This document shows, in pieces, positions 19,113 through 26,645 of a DNA stretch of 64,000 nt. The position numbers and the translations under genes were made by a program. Every line of letters begins with the position of its first letter. Position 1 is the stretch's first letter. The notes beneath the pieces were generated by a model. That model was not told the DNA's origin, did no database searches, and was given only the letters and a program-made list of their open reading frames with translations. This stretch comes from DATMER01 sp035556715 (GTDB taxonomy: Bacteria; Acidobacteriota; Thermoanaerobaculia; Multivoradales; UBA5704): assembly GCA_035556715.1 (NCBI GenBank), contig DATMER010000077.1, positions 1 to 64,000 of the forward strand. The letters run 5' to 3'.

Positions 19113-20508
19113 TGCGGACCGTCTCCCCCACGCGGACCGGAGAGGCCGGCATCGCCATCGGCAGCGCGCTCACCCGCGGCAGGGCTCCCGAACCGGAAGC
19201 CGTCCTGCGGGCCGCCGCGCCGGTCAGGATCTCCTCGAAGCGCTCCATGTTCGTGGTCCAGCGATAGGAGATCGTGAGCCTCTGGCGCGCGTTCTCGGCC
19301 AGGCTTGCCCGAGCCCCGGCGTCCTCCAGCAGGTCGGCCAGGCAATCCTCCAGCCCCTGGTCGTCGGCCGCGGCGAGGAGGTCCCGGCCATGGCGGAAGC
19401 CGCCCTCGGAGAGACCCGCGAACACCCTGTCGGTACAGACCACCGGCAGGTTCATGGCCATGGCCTCCAGCACCTTGTTCTGCACCCCCTGCGCGATCCG
19501 CAGCGGGGCGACGAAGGCCCAGGCCCTGTCCAGGAAGGGGCGGACGTCCCCCACCGCGCCGGTCACGTGCACCCCGGGCAGCTCGCCGAGCGCGCGCACC
19601 GCCGGGGCCGGGGAGCGCCCCACGATCAGCAGCTCGAGCTCCGGGAAGCGCTGGCGCAGGCGCGGCAGGATGTTGCGCGAGAAGTGGACCATGCCGTCCA
19701 CGTTCGCGAAGTAGTCCATCTGGCCGGTGAAGACGATCGTCGGGTGCGGCGTCTTGGGCAGCTCCATCGGCCGGAAGAACTCCAGGTCCACTCCGTTGGC
19801 GACCGTGGCCGCCTTCGCGTCCGGCGCGAACGCCTTGAGCAGCCGGGTCTCGTTGCCGGTGGCGAGCACGATGCGCTCGAAGCGCCCGGTCAGCGAGGAC
19901 TCGTAGGCCTGCAGGCGCCGGGCCTCCAGCGCGTAGACCGGCCGCATCGGGAACGGCGCGAAGCGCGAGTACTGCGCCCACTTGGCCGAGTCCACGTCCA
20001 CCATGTCGAGCACGGCAGGGACTCCCTGGAAAGGCTCGGCGTACGGCGCCATCGAGGAGCTGTAGACCACCACCAGGTCGAAGCACTCGGTGCGCGCCAG
20101 CTCCTGGACCCTCTGCCGCAGCTCGGCCGAGTCGAAGAACGAGAGCGTCAGCGGACGGGACGAGGCGATCGCGAGGGCGGCGCGCACGTAGGCGCCCATG
20201 CGCGGCATCGGGAAGACCTCCACGCGCTCGCACAGCTCCTCGAGCGGCGCCAGGTTGGGGACCTCCGAGTCCGCCAGGGTCAGCAGGTGGATGCGGTGCC
20301 GCCGGGACAGGGCCCGGATCTGGTTGAAGGCGCGGATCTTGTCCCCCTTGTCCGGCGGATAGGGGAGGCGGTGGCAGAGATAGAGGATCCGCATCTTCGA
20401 ACGCGGCTCGGGTATCGGCCGGGTTTGCGGATGGGCTTGCGCGTGCTGCCGCAGATCCACGGGAGCGGGACTGGAGCTGCTGTCAGGTTCTGCGGAAACG
20501 ACGGTCAT
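19105..20508 (-). CDS. Glycosyltransferase, PEP-CTERM/XrtA system type (stp1-like)
   Basis: 467 residues. After about 38 low-complexity residues the GT-B fold begins at MRILYLCHRLPYPPDKGDK, the signature start of the EPS sugar transferase recalled as TIGR03087. VDVDSAKWAQYS, VFTGQMDYFANVDGM and PLRIAQGVQNKVLEAMAM with the donor glutamate follow. The annotated ATG overlaps the upstream gene by ATGA; the internal Met of MRILYLC at about residue 38 is an alternative start. It probably adds an early sugar after the initiating phosphotransferase encoded just upstream. Confidence 0.92.
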   Translation of the reverse strand: MTVVSAEPDSSSSPAPVDLRQHAQAHPQTRPIPEPRSKMRILYLCHRLPYPPDKGDKIRAFNQIRALSRRHRIHLLTLADSEVPNLAPLEELCERVEVFPMPRMGAYVRAALAIASSRPLTLSFFDSAELRQRVQELARTECFDLVVVYSSSMAPYAEPFQGVPAVLDMVDVDSAKWAQYSRFAPFPMRPVYALEARRLQAYESSLTGRFERIVLATGNETRLLKAFAPDAKAATVANGVDLEFFRPMELPKTPHPTIVFTGQMDYFANVDGMVHFSRNILPRLRQRFPELELLIVGRSPAPAVRALGELPGVHVTGAVGDVRPFLDRAWAFVAPLRIAQGVQNKVLEAMAMNLPVVCTDRVFAGLSEGGFRHGRDLLAAADDQGLEDCLADLLEDAGARASLAENARQRLTISYRWTTNMERFEEILTGAAARRTASGSGALPRVSALPMAMPASPVRVGETVRSA

Positions 20509-21896
20509 CGGGCACCCCTTCCCAGGAGGACGATCCGCGCTGTGGAGAGCAGGATCGAGATGTCCAGGAACAGCGACATGTTCTTGATGTAGTAGAGGTC
20601 GTACTTGAGCTTCTCGATCGACTCTTCGAACGAAGAGGCGTAGGGAACCTTGATCTGGGCCCAGCCGGTGAGACCGGGACGGACGACCAGGCGCTGCCCG
20701 TAGTAGGGACTGGTCTCCAGGAGCTGCTGCACGAACAGCTCCCTCTCCGGCCGGGGACCCACCAGGCTCATGTCTCCGACCAGCACGTTCCAGAGCTGGG
20801 GGAGCTCATCCAGGCGCGTGTTGCGGATGAACCGGCCCACGCGGGTGACCCGCGGATCCTCCTGCCTGGCCCACACCGGCCCGTTCTTCTCCGCGTCGGT
20901 GCGCATGGAGCGGAACTTCCAGACGTTGAACGGCTTGCGGCCGCGGCCTATGCGCTCCTGCCGGAAGAGGATCGGCCCCCGGGAATCGAGCTTCACCGCG
21001 AGGGCCACGAGCACCATGAACGGCAGCGCCAGGAGCAGTCCGATGGATGCCGCGATGATGTCCAGGAGACGCTTGGAGAAGAGGACTCCGCGCGACACCA
21101 CGAAGCCGTCGGAGAAGATCAGCCACGACTTGCGCAGCCCCTCGACCATGATCTTGCCAGTGAGCTGCTCGTAGTAGCTCGACCCCTCCTGCACGCGAAT
21201 GCCTGAGGTCTTGCACTCGAGCAGCGAGTCCATGCTGACCCGGCCACGGTAGTCGAGGGCCGCCACCACGACGCGGGTCGCACCGTGCATGCGCGCCAGC
21301 TCGCAGGCCTGGCTGGTGGTGCCGATCACCCGCGGGTTGAGCAGGCTCACGCCCTGGAGCTTGGGGTCATCGTCGAGGAAGCCCACGACGCGGAAGCCGA
21401 GGTGCTTGCGGCTGAGCGTCTCGCGCGCGATGTCGATCGCCTTCTCGTCCGTGCCCACGATGAGCACCCGCTCGGCGAACTTGTCGGAGTTGAGCATCCA
21501 GCGCAGGACCACGCGCCAGGCGGTCAGTGTGACCGTCGCGAAGATGAAGGCGATGGCGAAGACGCCGCGGCCGGTCAGGATCAGGGGGAACAGGAAGAAG
21601 ACGCCGGCCAGGGCGAGCGCGCCCAGGAAGAAGGCGCGCAGCAGCGCGACCGTGAGCTGGCGCACCGTCAGCCTCTCGCCGAAGTCGTAGAGGCCGTTGA
21701 TGTACAGGCTCAGCAGACCGACGATCATGAAGACCACCCCCTCCATGATCACCACGGGGCGCGGCGGCGGCGAGCCCGGCCCGAAGCCGAGGCGGATCGC
21801 GGTGGCGAACGGGACCGCCATGAAGAGGACGAACCCCTCCACCGCCAGGGAGATGGCGGCGGGGATCGACCAGTAGCGGCTGAAGAGGCGGATCAT
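20505..21896 (-). CDS. Undecaprenyl-phosphate sugar phosphotransferase (EpsB2/WbaP-like)
   Basis: 463 residues: four to five N-terminal membrane helices, a central Rossmann-like domain (VLIVGTDEKAIDIA), then a C-terminal bacterial sugar transferase domain beginning KRLLDIIAASIGLLLALP and containing LFRQERIGRGRKPFNVWKFRSM, DELPQLWNVLVGDMSLVGPRPE and RPGLTGWAQI. It matches the XrtA-locus initiating transferase (recalled as TIGR03013). It should start EPS repeat assembly by moving a sugar-1-phosphate onto undecaprenyl phosphate at the inner membrane. It lies 17 bases downstream of the kinase-like gene and is coupled to the stp1-like transferase. Confidence 0.93.
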   Translation of the reverse strand: MIRLFSRYWSIPAAISLAVEGFVLFMAVPFATAIRLGFGPGSPPPRPVVIMEGVVFMIVGLLSLYINGLYDFGERLTVRQLTVALLRAFFLGALALAGVFFLFPLILTGRGVFAIAFIFATVTLTAWRVVLRWMLNSDKFAERVLIVGTDEKAIDIARETLSRKHLGFRVVGFLDDDPKLQGVSLLNPRVIGTTSQACELARMHGATRVVVAALDYRGRVSMDSLLECKTSGIRVQEGSSYYEQLTGKIMVEGLRKSWLIFSDGFVVSRGVLFSKRLLDIIAASIGLLLALPFMVLVALAVKLDSRGPILFRQERIGRGRKPFNVWKFRSMRTDAEKNGPVWARQEDPRVTRVGRFIRNTRLDELPQLWNVLVGDMSLVGPRPERELFVQQLLETSPYYGQRLVVRPGLTGWAQIKVPYASSFEESIEKLKYDLYYIKNMSLFLDISILLSTARIVLLGRGAR

Positions 21897-21913
21897 GGAC
21901 GCTTCGTCTCAGT

Positions 21914-22669
21914 TCAGTAGTACTGCCGGTAGCTTCGTTTCGACATCCGCACGCCGTTGAGGATCAGCCCGACCGTCTTCTCCGGCCCCAGCGTCGAAAG
22001 CGTCTTCTCGATGGCGCGGCGCGGGGTCTGCCCGGCGCGCACCACGACCACCGCGCCATCCGAGCGCGCCGCCAGGGCACGGGCGCTGGCGAGATACGCC
22101 ATCGGCGGCGAGTCCACGACTACGATCTCGTAGGCAGCACGCGCCTCGGTCAGCACCTCGGACATCCGGCGGCCCGAGATCAGGTCGCCCGCGACGTCGG
22201 AAGAGCCGGACAGGAGGAGGTGGAGGCTGGTGTTGGCAACCGGCATCACCACCTCCTGGAGCGAAGCTTCCTTCTCCAGCAACTGCCGCAGCCCGCGGCT
22301 CGTGTCCGGCTCCCCGTGCAGATAGGTATGGAGCTGCGGGCGCCAGAGGTCGGCCTCGATCAGCAGCACCCGCCGCTCTTCGCCGCGCGTGAGAGTCAGC
22401 GCGAGGTTTAGGCTGGTGAGCGTCTTGCCCGCGGCCTCCTCCGGGCTCGTCACCGTGAGGACGTAGCCCCACGTGCCGATCGGGCTGAGCCGTTCCTCGA
22501 TCTGCACCGCCAGCGTCCGGTACTGCTCCGCGGCGAACGAGGGCGGATCGAGGTGCAGGAACAGAGGGGCATCCTCCCTGAGGCGGACGGCGCTTTTCGG
22601 CATCGGCATCGCCTCCACATTGGCCACGGCGGGACGCGGCGGACGGTCGCTGCGCAGGGGCAGATCCAT
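21914..22669 (-). CDS. CpsD/EpsG-type tyrosine-kinase-like ATPase
   Basis: 251 residues of the bacterial tyrosine kinase (MinD-like) fold. Walker A is SPEEAAGKTLTSLNLA (residues about 75-90), less canonical than the usual GEGKS but keeping GKT. Walker A' is VLLIEADLWRP and Walker B is EIVVVDSPPMAYLA. The C-terminus ends SYRQYY, a short tyrosine cluster of the kind that is autophosphorylated. It follows the chain-length gene by only 3 bases, so the two act as a split Wzc-like system controlling EPS export (XrtA-type kinase, recalled as TIGR03018). Confidence 0.9.
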   Translation of the reverse strand: MDLPLRSDRPPRPAVANVEAMPMPKSAVRLREDAPLFLHLDPPSFAAEQYRTLAVQIEERLSPIGTWGYVLTVTSPEEAAGKTLTSLNLALTLTRGEERRVLLIEADLWRPQLHTYLHGEPDTSRGLRQLLEKEASLQEVVMPVANTSLHLLLSGSSDVAGDLISGRRMSEVLTEARAAYEIVVVDSPPMAYLASARALAARSDGAVVVVRAGQTPRRAIEKTLSTLGPEKTVGLILNGVRMSKRSYRQYY

Positions 22670-22672
22670 GTC

Positions 22673-24151
22673 TCAATTCCTCCTGAAACGGCCGTAGGCC
22701 GCGGCCCGGAAAGCATCTCCGGAGCCACTCGATTGCGGGCTCAACTGCGGGATGGTGGCGAGGACCGGCACACCCGGGAATGCCTGCTGGAGCAGATCAC
22801 CCTCGGCGAACGTGGAGTCGGTCTGGTCGCGCAGGAGCGCGGCGACGATGCCGAGCAGCGTGCCCCCGGCAAGCCCGATCGCCAGGAACAGGAGCCGGTT
22901 CGGCGAATACGGGTCGTTGGGCGGGATCGCCTTCTCCAGGATCGTGAACTGCTCGCTCTGCCGGCTCTTCTCCAGGTTCTCGGCGAGCCGCGCCTCGATC
23001 CGCTTGGTGAGCAGGTTCTCGTAGGACCGCTGGATGTTGTCGTAGTCGCGGGTCAGGGACAGCAGCTCCTGCTCGATGCGCGGCACGTTCTCCAGCCGCG
23101 CCTGGTAGTTGCCGATGTCAGTCAAGATGCGGGCGCGCTCCGAATGCAGGCTGCGGATCTCCATGTCGACCGATTCGACCTGGGCGCGCAGCACCGGGTC
23201 CACCCTGGGCGTGATGGTCGTGGGCGTGGGAGGCGCCTCGGTCACCTCGATCCGGCCGCTCTCGATCTTCCGGACCTGCTCGATCTCCGCTTCGAGGCGG
23301 ACGACGTCCGGGTGCTGGTCGGTGTAGCGGCTGCGCAGCTCCGCGAGCTGAGCCTGGAGCTGCTCCAGGCGGGTCGGCGCCCTGGGAGCGTTGGAGACCG
23401 GCGGCAGGCTCATCGGCACCGGGATCGGCTGGCTGAGCTCGGCGATCTGGCGCTGCAGGATGATCTTGCGCGTCTCCGCCTTGTCCAGCGCGTCCATGTT
23501 GATCTCCAGCTTGTCCTGGAGCTGGCCCACGGCCTGGAGGTTGGTCTCCCGCTGCTCCGGGAGCTGGCCCATGTACAGGCTCTTGAAGGTCGCGATCTTG
23601 GCCTCCTGCTGCTCCAGCCGCTGCTTGGTCTGCTCGAGCTCGGTTTCGAGGAAGGAGGAGGTCCCCTGCGCCTGGTTCTCGCGCAGCTTCAGGTTCTCCT
23701 GGATGAACAGCTCGGCGATCCGGTTGGCCGTGTTGGCCGCCTTGACCGGGTCCGGGTCCTTGAAGAAGATCGTGAAGACGCTGTCCCCCTTCCTGGCCAC
23801 GGTCAGGTTGTCCCGCGCCACGCCGATGACCTTCTCGACCGGCTCCGTCCGCCGGATCTCGGAGTAGAGGTCCATCTCCAGGACGATGCGCTCCAGGTTG
23901 GACCGGTTGGTGATCTGCTGCTCGATGGTGCTCAGCCGCTCCTCCATGCCCGAGGTCACCGTCGGCTTGACGTAGTCCGCCGGGACCTTCTGCTTTTCGA
24001 CCATCACGAGCGTGCTGGCGCGGAAGATCGGCGTCACCAACCGGAGGGCACCCCAGGCCGCGGCCAGGCCGAGCACGACCGGCACGATCACCCAGAGCGG
24101 CCGCCGCCAGACGGATCTGGCCAGGTCACTGAGCGTCAGGTTCGTCGTCAT
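22673..24151 (-). CDS. EPS chain-length determinant / polysaccharide co-polymerase
   Basis: 492 residues from the ATG at 24151; the frame is open further but overlaps the upstream gene. One N-terminal membrane helix (VIVPVVLGLAAAWGAL), a Wzz domain, a long periplasmic coiled coil (about 140-400) and a second helix (LLFLAIGLAGGTLLGIVAAL). A proline-rich break (PIPVPMSLPP) interrupts the coiled coil. It belongs to the XrtA-locus chain-length family (recalled as TIGR03007). It should span the periplasm between the kinase-like ATPase and the export porin encoded at 25913. Confidence 0.92.
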   Translation of the reverse strand: MTTNLTLSDLARSVWRRPLWVIVPVVLGLAAAWGALRLVTPIFRASTLVMVEKQKVPADYVKPTVTSGMEERLSTIEQQITNRSNLERIVLEMDLYSEIRRTEPVEKVIGVARDNLTVARKGDSVFTIFFKDPDPVKAANTANRIAELFIQENLKLRENQAQGTSSFLETELEQTKQRLEQQEAKIATFKSLYMGQLPEQRETNLQAVGQLQDKLEINMDALDKAETRKIILQRQIAELSQPIPVPMSLPPVSNAPRAPTRLEQLQAQLAELRSRYTDQHPDVVRLEAEIEQVRKIESGRIEVTEAPPTPTTITPRVDPVLRAQVESVDMEIRSLHSERARILTDIGNYQARLENVPRIEQELLSLTRDYDNIQRSYENLLTKRIEARLAENLEKSRQSEQFTILEKAIPPNDPYSPNRLLFLAIGLAGGTLLGIVAALLRDQTDSTFAEGDLLQQAFPGVPVLATIPQLSPQSSGSGDAFRAAAYGRFRRN

Positions 24152-25496
24152 CTTCAGTTTCCCCTTGACGGGCCGGGTCCTCCGGCTCCTCGCCGGAGCG
24201 ATAGAGCTGGAGCGCCAGGCCCAGGAAGTAGCGCGAGTAGGAAAGGTCTTCAAAGGGCGCGACCTGCGACTCCTGCCAGACGCGGGAATAGCCGCCGGTG
24301 AGCCGGGCGATGGTGCTGAAGCTCCAGCTCACCCGGGCGGTGCCGGCCGCGGTCTCGATCGCGCGGTCCCCGGGACGGTCGAGGATCACGACAGGGTCCT
24401 CGTCCTCCAGGTCCTGGTGGCGGGAGAAGTTGCCGTCCAGGCCGAGGACCAGGCGGCGGCCGATGTTCGTGGAAATGCCGGCAAAGGCGCTGTCCACCTC
24501 GGTGGCCCGGCCCAGCCCGACGCCGGCCGAGACGTCGTGGCGGACGCCGACGTTCCAGCCCAGGAGCTCGAGCTGGCGGGAGAGCTCCAGGCCGCCGCGC
24601 CAGCCGGTCTGCTCGAAGTCCTCCGTGACCTCGGTCGGCGGACCGTCGTCTGGGGCCGGCACCAGGAGCGTCCGGGTCGAGTCCACGGCGAACATCCCCC
24701 CCTCCACCCGGAAGCGGCCGTCGCGGAAGAACGGCTGGTGCCAGGCGAGGTTGAGCGTCCGGACGTCGGCCTCGCGCTCGGTCTCCTCACCCACAGGCCG
24801 GCTCCGGCTTCCGAAGTCGTAGTTCCCGGCCGTGGCGAAGACTTCGAAGCGGCGGTCCTCCATGGGTTGGAAGGCCGCGCCGATGCGGGCGCTCAGTGTC
24901 TCCGTATCGGACAGGTCCTCGGACTCGAAGGTGCGCAGCGTGTGCGCGGCCCCGAGCAGGAGCACGACCCGGCGGGTGAGGTCCTGGTCGAGCGCGACGT
25001 CCAGGCTGTGAGTGAGCTGATCGCCCCGTTGCGGCACCGCCAGGGGCTCGGTCGCGAGGAAGGGCGAGTAGAGGTCGATGTTGGGGCTGGACAGCAGCCG
25101 CTCCCGCACGCGCAGCTCCAGGCGCCGGGTCAGGTTCGCGGTCAGACCCAGGTCGAGGCGGTGGGTGGTGCCGTTGACGTCGGCGTTGTCGAGGATCCAC
25201 TCGTAGGAGGGGAAGTAGCCCAGGGCCAGGGTCAGCCGCGGCAGCTCGTACGAGAGGCGGAGATTGAAGCCGGCGCGGGCCAGGTTCTCCTCGTCCTCCC
25301 CCTCCAGCTCCGGGTCCTGCTCGATCTGGGCATAGTTGCCGTCGCTGCGCACCCCTCCCTCGGCCTCCAGCACGACCCGGAGGTCGGCGGCGGGGGCCGG
25401 AGCCGCAAGCCACGCCGCAGCCAGAAGGGCGAAAACGAGACGCGCCAGCAGCGCCCTGCCCTTCGATCCGACTTCCAGCCGTGGCAAATTTCCCAT
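24126..25496 (-). CDS. Outer-membrane beta-barrel protein, XrtA/PEP-CTERM EPS type
   Basis: 456 residues from the ATG at 25496 with AAGGGG upstream. A signal peptide is clear (LVFALLAAAWLAAPAPA, cleaved before AD). The rest is alternating beta-strand sequence with many aromatic/Arg strand ends, such as RLSYELPRLTLALGYFPSYEW and HTLRTFESEDLSDTETLSARIG, consistent with a large barrel. It resembles the uncharacterised barrel of XrtA-type EPS loci (recalled as TIGR03016). It ends in an acidic tail (DDDEPDAQ). It is the first gene after a sigma-54-type promoter with a long structured leader. A role in EPS passage or anchoring is inferred. Confidence 0.85.
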   Translation of the reverse strand: MGNLPRLEVGSKGRALLARLVFALLAAAWLAAPAPAADLRVVLEAEGGVRSDGNYAQIEQDPELEGEDEENLARAGFNLRLSYELPRLTLALGYFPSYEWILDNADVNGTTHRLDLGLTANLTRRLELRVRERLLSSPNIDLYSPFLATEPLAVPQRGDQLTHSLDVALDQDLTRRVVLLLGAAHTLRTFESEDLSDTETLSARIGAAFQPMEDRRFEVFATAGNYDFGSRSRPVGEETEREADVRTLNLAWHQPFFRDGRFRVEGGMFAVDSTRTLLVPAPDDGPPTEVTEDFEQTGWRGGLELSRQLELLGWNVGVRHDVSAGVGLGRATEVDSAFAGISTNIGRRLVLGLDGNFSRHQDLEDEDPVVILDRPGDRAIETAAGTARVSWSFSTIARLTGGYSRVWQESQVAPFEDLSYSRYFLGLALQLYRSGEEPEDPARQGETEDDDEPDAQ

Positions 25497-25538
25497 GAAA
25501 CCCCTTCTCTTTTCCTCTATGTCCCATTTAGACCAGTA

Positions 25539-25625
25539 GGGACCGGCGCACTCGTCGGTGCTGGCCGGTCCCATTGAGGCAGGAGCCTGAGGCTCCCTCG
25601 GAAGCTGCGGAGCCATGCCGGCTCC
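25539..25625 (-). promoter_or_regulatory. Structured 5' leader: three consecutive hairpins
   Basis: Between the predicted sigma-54 start near 25759 and the barrel gene's ATG at 25496 the leader contains three inverted repeats: GGGACCGGC/GCCGGTCCC at 25539-25572 (9-bp stem with an inner GCAC/GTGC stem), GGAGCC/GGCTCC at 25582-25596, and GGAGCC/GGCTCC at 25609-25625. None is followed by a T-run. This may be a cis-acting RNA element controlling the operon, or a cluster of REP-like palindromes. No known riboswitch consensus was recognised. Confidence 0.5.
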
Positions 25626-25768
25626 AAGACGGCGGAGAAACATCCCTCGGATGAATGCTCGCGGCCAGCCAAAACCTCAGCCGTCCAACTTCCGATGATC
25701 GAAACCTTCGATGCCGCTCAGCAAATAGAAATCATTGGTACGTCGGTTCCTGCGTTCACGGGGACAAG

Positions 25769-25786
25769 TTGCAAGAGGGGTGCCAG
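25769..25786 (-). promoter_or_regulatory. Sigma-54 promoter (-24/-12), upstream of barrel/chain-length operon
   Basis: On the minus strand: CTGGCACCCCTCTTGCA, that is TGGCAC-N5-TTGCA with exactly 10 bases between GG and GC. This is essentially the full sigma-54 consensus. The predicted start is near 25759, giving a leader of about 263 bases to the barrel gene. XrtA/PEP-CTERM EPS loci are known to be served by RpoN with the PrsK/PrsR pair, which fits, although neither regulator gene is in the window. Confidence 0.75.
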
Positions 25787-25789
25787 AAC

Positions 25790-25881
25790 GGTGACACCCC
25801 GGTTTTCGGGGGAAGCACATCCGGGTGTGTAGGTTTTTCCCGGAAGCCGGAAGCGGAGAGCGGGTGACAGAGGGGTGACAG
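25790..25881 (-). promoter_or_regulatory. Candidate activator sites: three GGTGACA repeats
   Basis: GGTGACACC (palindromic, 25790-25798) and two GGTGACAG copies 11 bp apart (25863-25870 and 25874-25881) lie just upstream of the sigma-54 promoter in its reading direction. Repeated sites at this distance are what a bacterial enhancer-binding protein would use. The assignment is inference from position. The stretch 25799-25862 also holds a CCCCG/CGGGG hairpin. Confidence 0.35.
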
Positions 25882-25912
25882 AGAGGAGGGACGCGGCGGC
25901 ACCGCGTCCAGG

Positions 25913-26521
25913 TCAGGGGAAGACCAGGGTATCGCCGGGCAGCAGGACGATGTTGTCCTGGGGGCGCTTGCCCGAGATGATCGCGCCGATGTCGATCTCG
26001 TAGCGCTTGTCGGGCGGAGCATCCCTCTCCTTGCTCTCGCGGTTGTCCCGCAGCACGATGACCTTGCGCTTGGCGTAAGGAGTCAGCCCGCCGGCCATGG
26101 CCAGGACCTGCATCAGCTTGGTGCGCGGCTGGAGGTCGAAGGCGCCGGGCGTGGCGACCTCGCCGGTCACGAAGACCTTGCGCGAGTTGATCTCCTTGAT
26201 GACCACGGAGACCTCCGGCGCGGTGACGAACTTCTTGAAGTTCCGGGTCAGGTCCTCCTTGAGCGCGAGCGGGGTCATGCCCGCGGCCTGGACATCGCCC
26301 AGGAGCGGGACCGAGACGCGGCCATCCGGCCGCACCGGAACCGAGACGCTCAGCTCGGGACTCTTCCAGACCGAGATCTCGATCACGTCGCCGATGCCGA
26401 TCGCATATGCGTTCGGCGGGTCGTCCTCGGTGCGGATGACGACTTGCCCCGCGGAAGGGGCCACGCTCGCCGAAGCGAGGATCAGGACGAGCAGGAGGCT
26501 GCGCACCAGGGTAACCTTCAT
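25913..26521 (-). CDS. Polysaccharide export outer-membrane protein (Wza-like, SLBB)
   Basis: 202 residues from the ATG at 26521, with GGGGAGAG upstream. Signal peptide VRSLLLVLILASASVAPSAG, then the Poly_export domain (YAIGIGDVIEISVW, VRPDGRVSVPLLGDVQAAGMT) and one SLBB-like repeat (KVFVTGEVATPGAFDLQ...MQVLAMAGGLTPYA). It ends GDTLVFP, the usual C-terminus of the XrtA-locus export family (recalled as TIGR03027). There is no lipobox cysteine at the cleavage site. It should form the outer-membrane exit for the EPS. It heads the left-going gene set and has its own sigma-54-like promoter. Confidence 0.92.
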   Translation of the reverse strand: MKVTLVRSLLLVLILASASVAPSAGQVVIRTEDDPPNAYAIGIGDVIEISVWKSPELSVSVPVRPDGRVSVPLLGDVQAAGMTPLALKEDLTRNFKKFVTAPEVSVVIKEINSRKVFVTGEVATPGAFDLQPRTKLMQVLAMAGGLTPYAKRKVIVLRDNRESKERDAPPDKRYEIDIGAIISGKRPQDNIVLLPGDTLVFP

Positions 26522-26582
26522 AGATCTCTCTCCCCTTGCAAAGCTACACCACGGTCGTATCGGAACAACCGGTCCTGGGATG

Positions 26583-26600
26583 GTGCAAGAAGCATTCCGG
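26583..26600 (-). promoter_or_regulatory. Sigma-54-like promoter for the export gene
   Basis: Minus strand CGGAATGCTTCTTGCACC: GG-N10-GC with a good -12 box (TTGCA) and a weaker -24 box (GGAAT instead of GGCAC). The predicted start lies about 50 bases before the export gene's ATG. It is support for common sigma-54 control rather than proof alone. Confidence 0.45.
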
Positions 26601-26616
26601 GGGAAGCCCTCCTCTT

Positions 26617-26634
26617 CTGGCCCGTCCGTTGCAT
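26617..26634 (+). promoter_or_regulatory. Sigma-54 promoter for the methyltransferase gene
   Basis: Plus strand CTGGCCCGTCCGTTGCAT: TGGCcCG-N4-TTGCA with GG at 26619-26620 and GC at 26631-26632, exactly 10 bases apart. The predicted start (about 26644) falls almost on the ATG at 26646, so the transcript would be leaderless; no ribosome-binding site precedes that ATG. It diverges from the export gene's promoter. Confidence 0.55.
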
Positions 26635-26645
26635 CCGCGTCCGGC

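Noticed and set aside
25796..25810. CCCCG-GTTTT-CGGGG hairpin as a terminator of the export gene
   Set aside because: Short stem and no U-run on the minus strand; it also lies next to the sigma-54 promoter, so a regulatory or chance origin is as likely.
25497..25912. Possible c-di-GMP riboswitch in the leader
   Set aside because: Hairpins are present but the GEMM-type conserved bases were not found.
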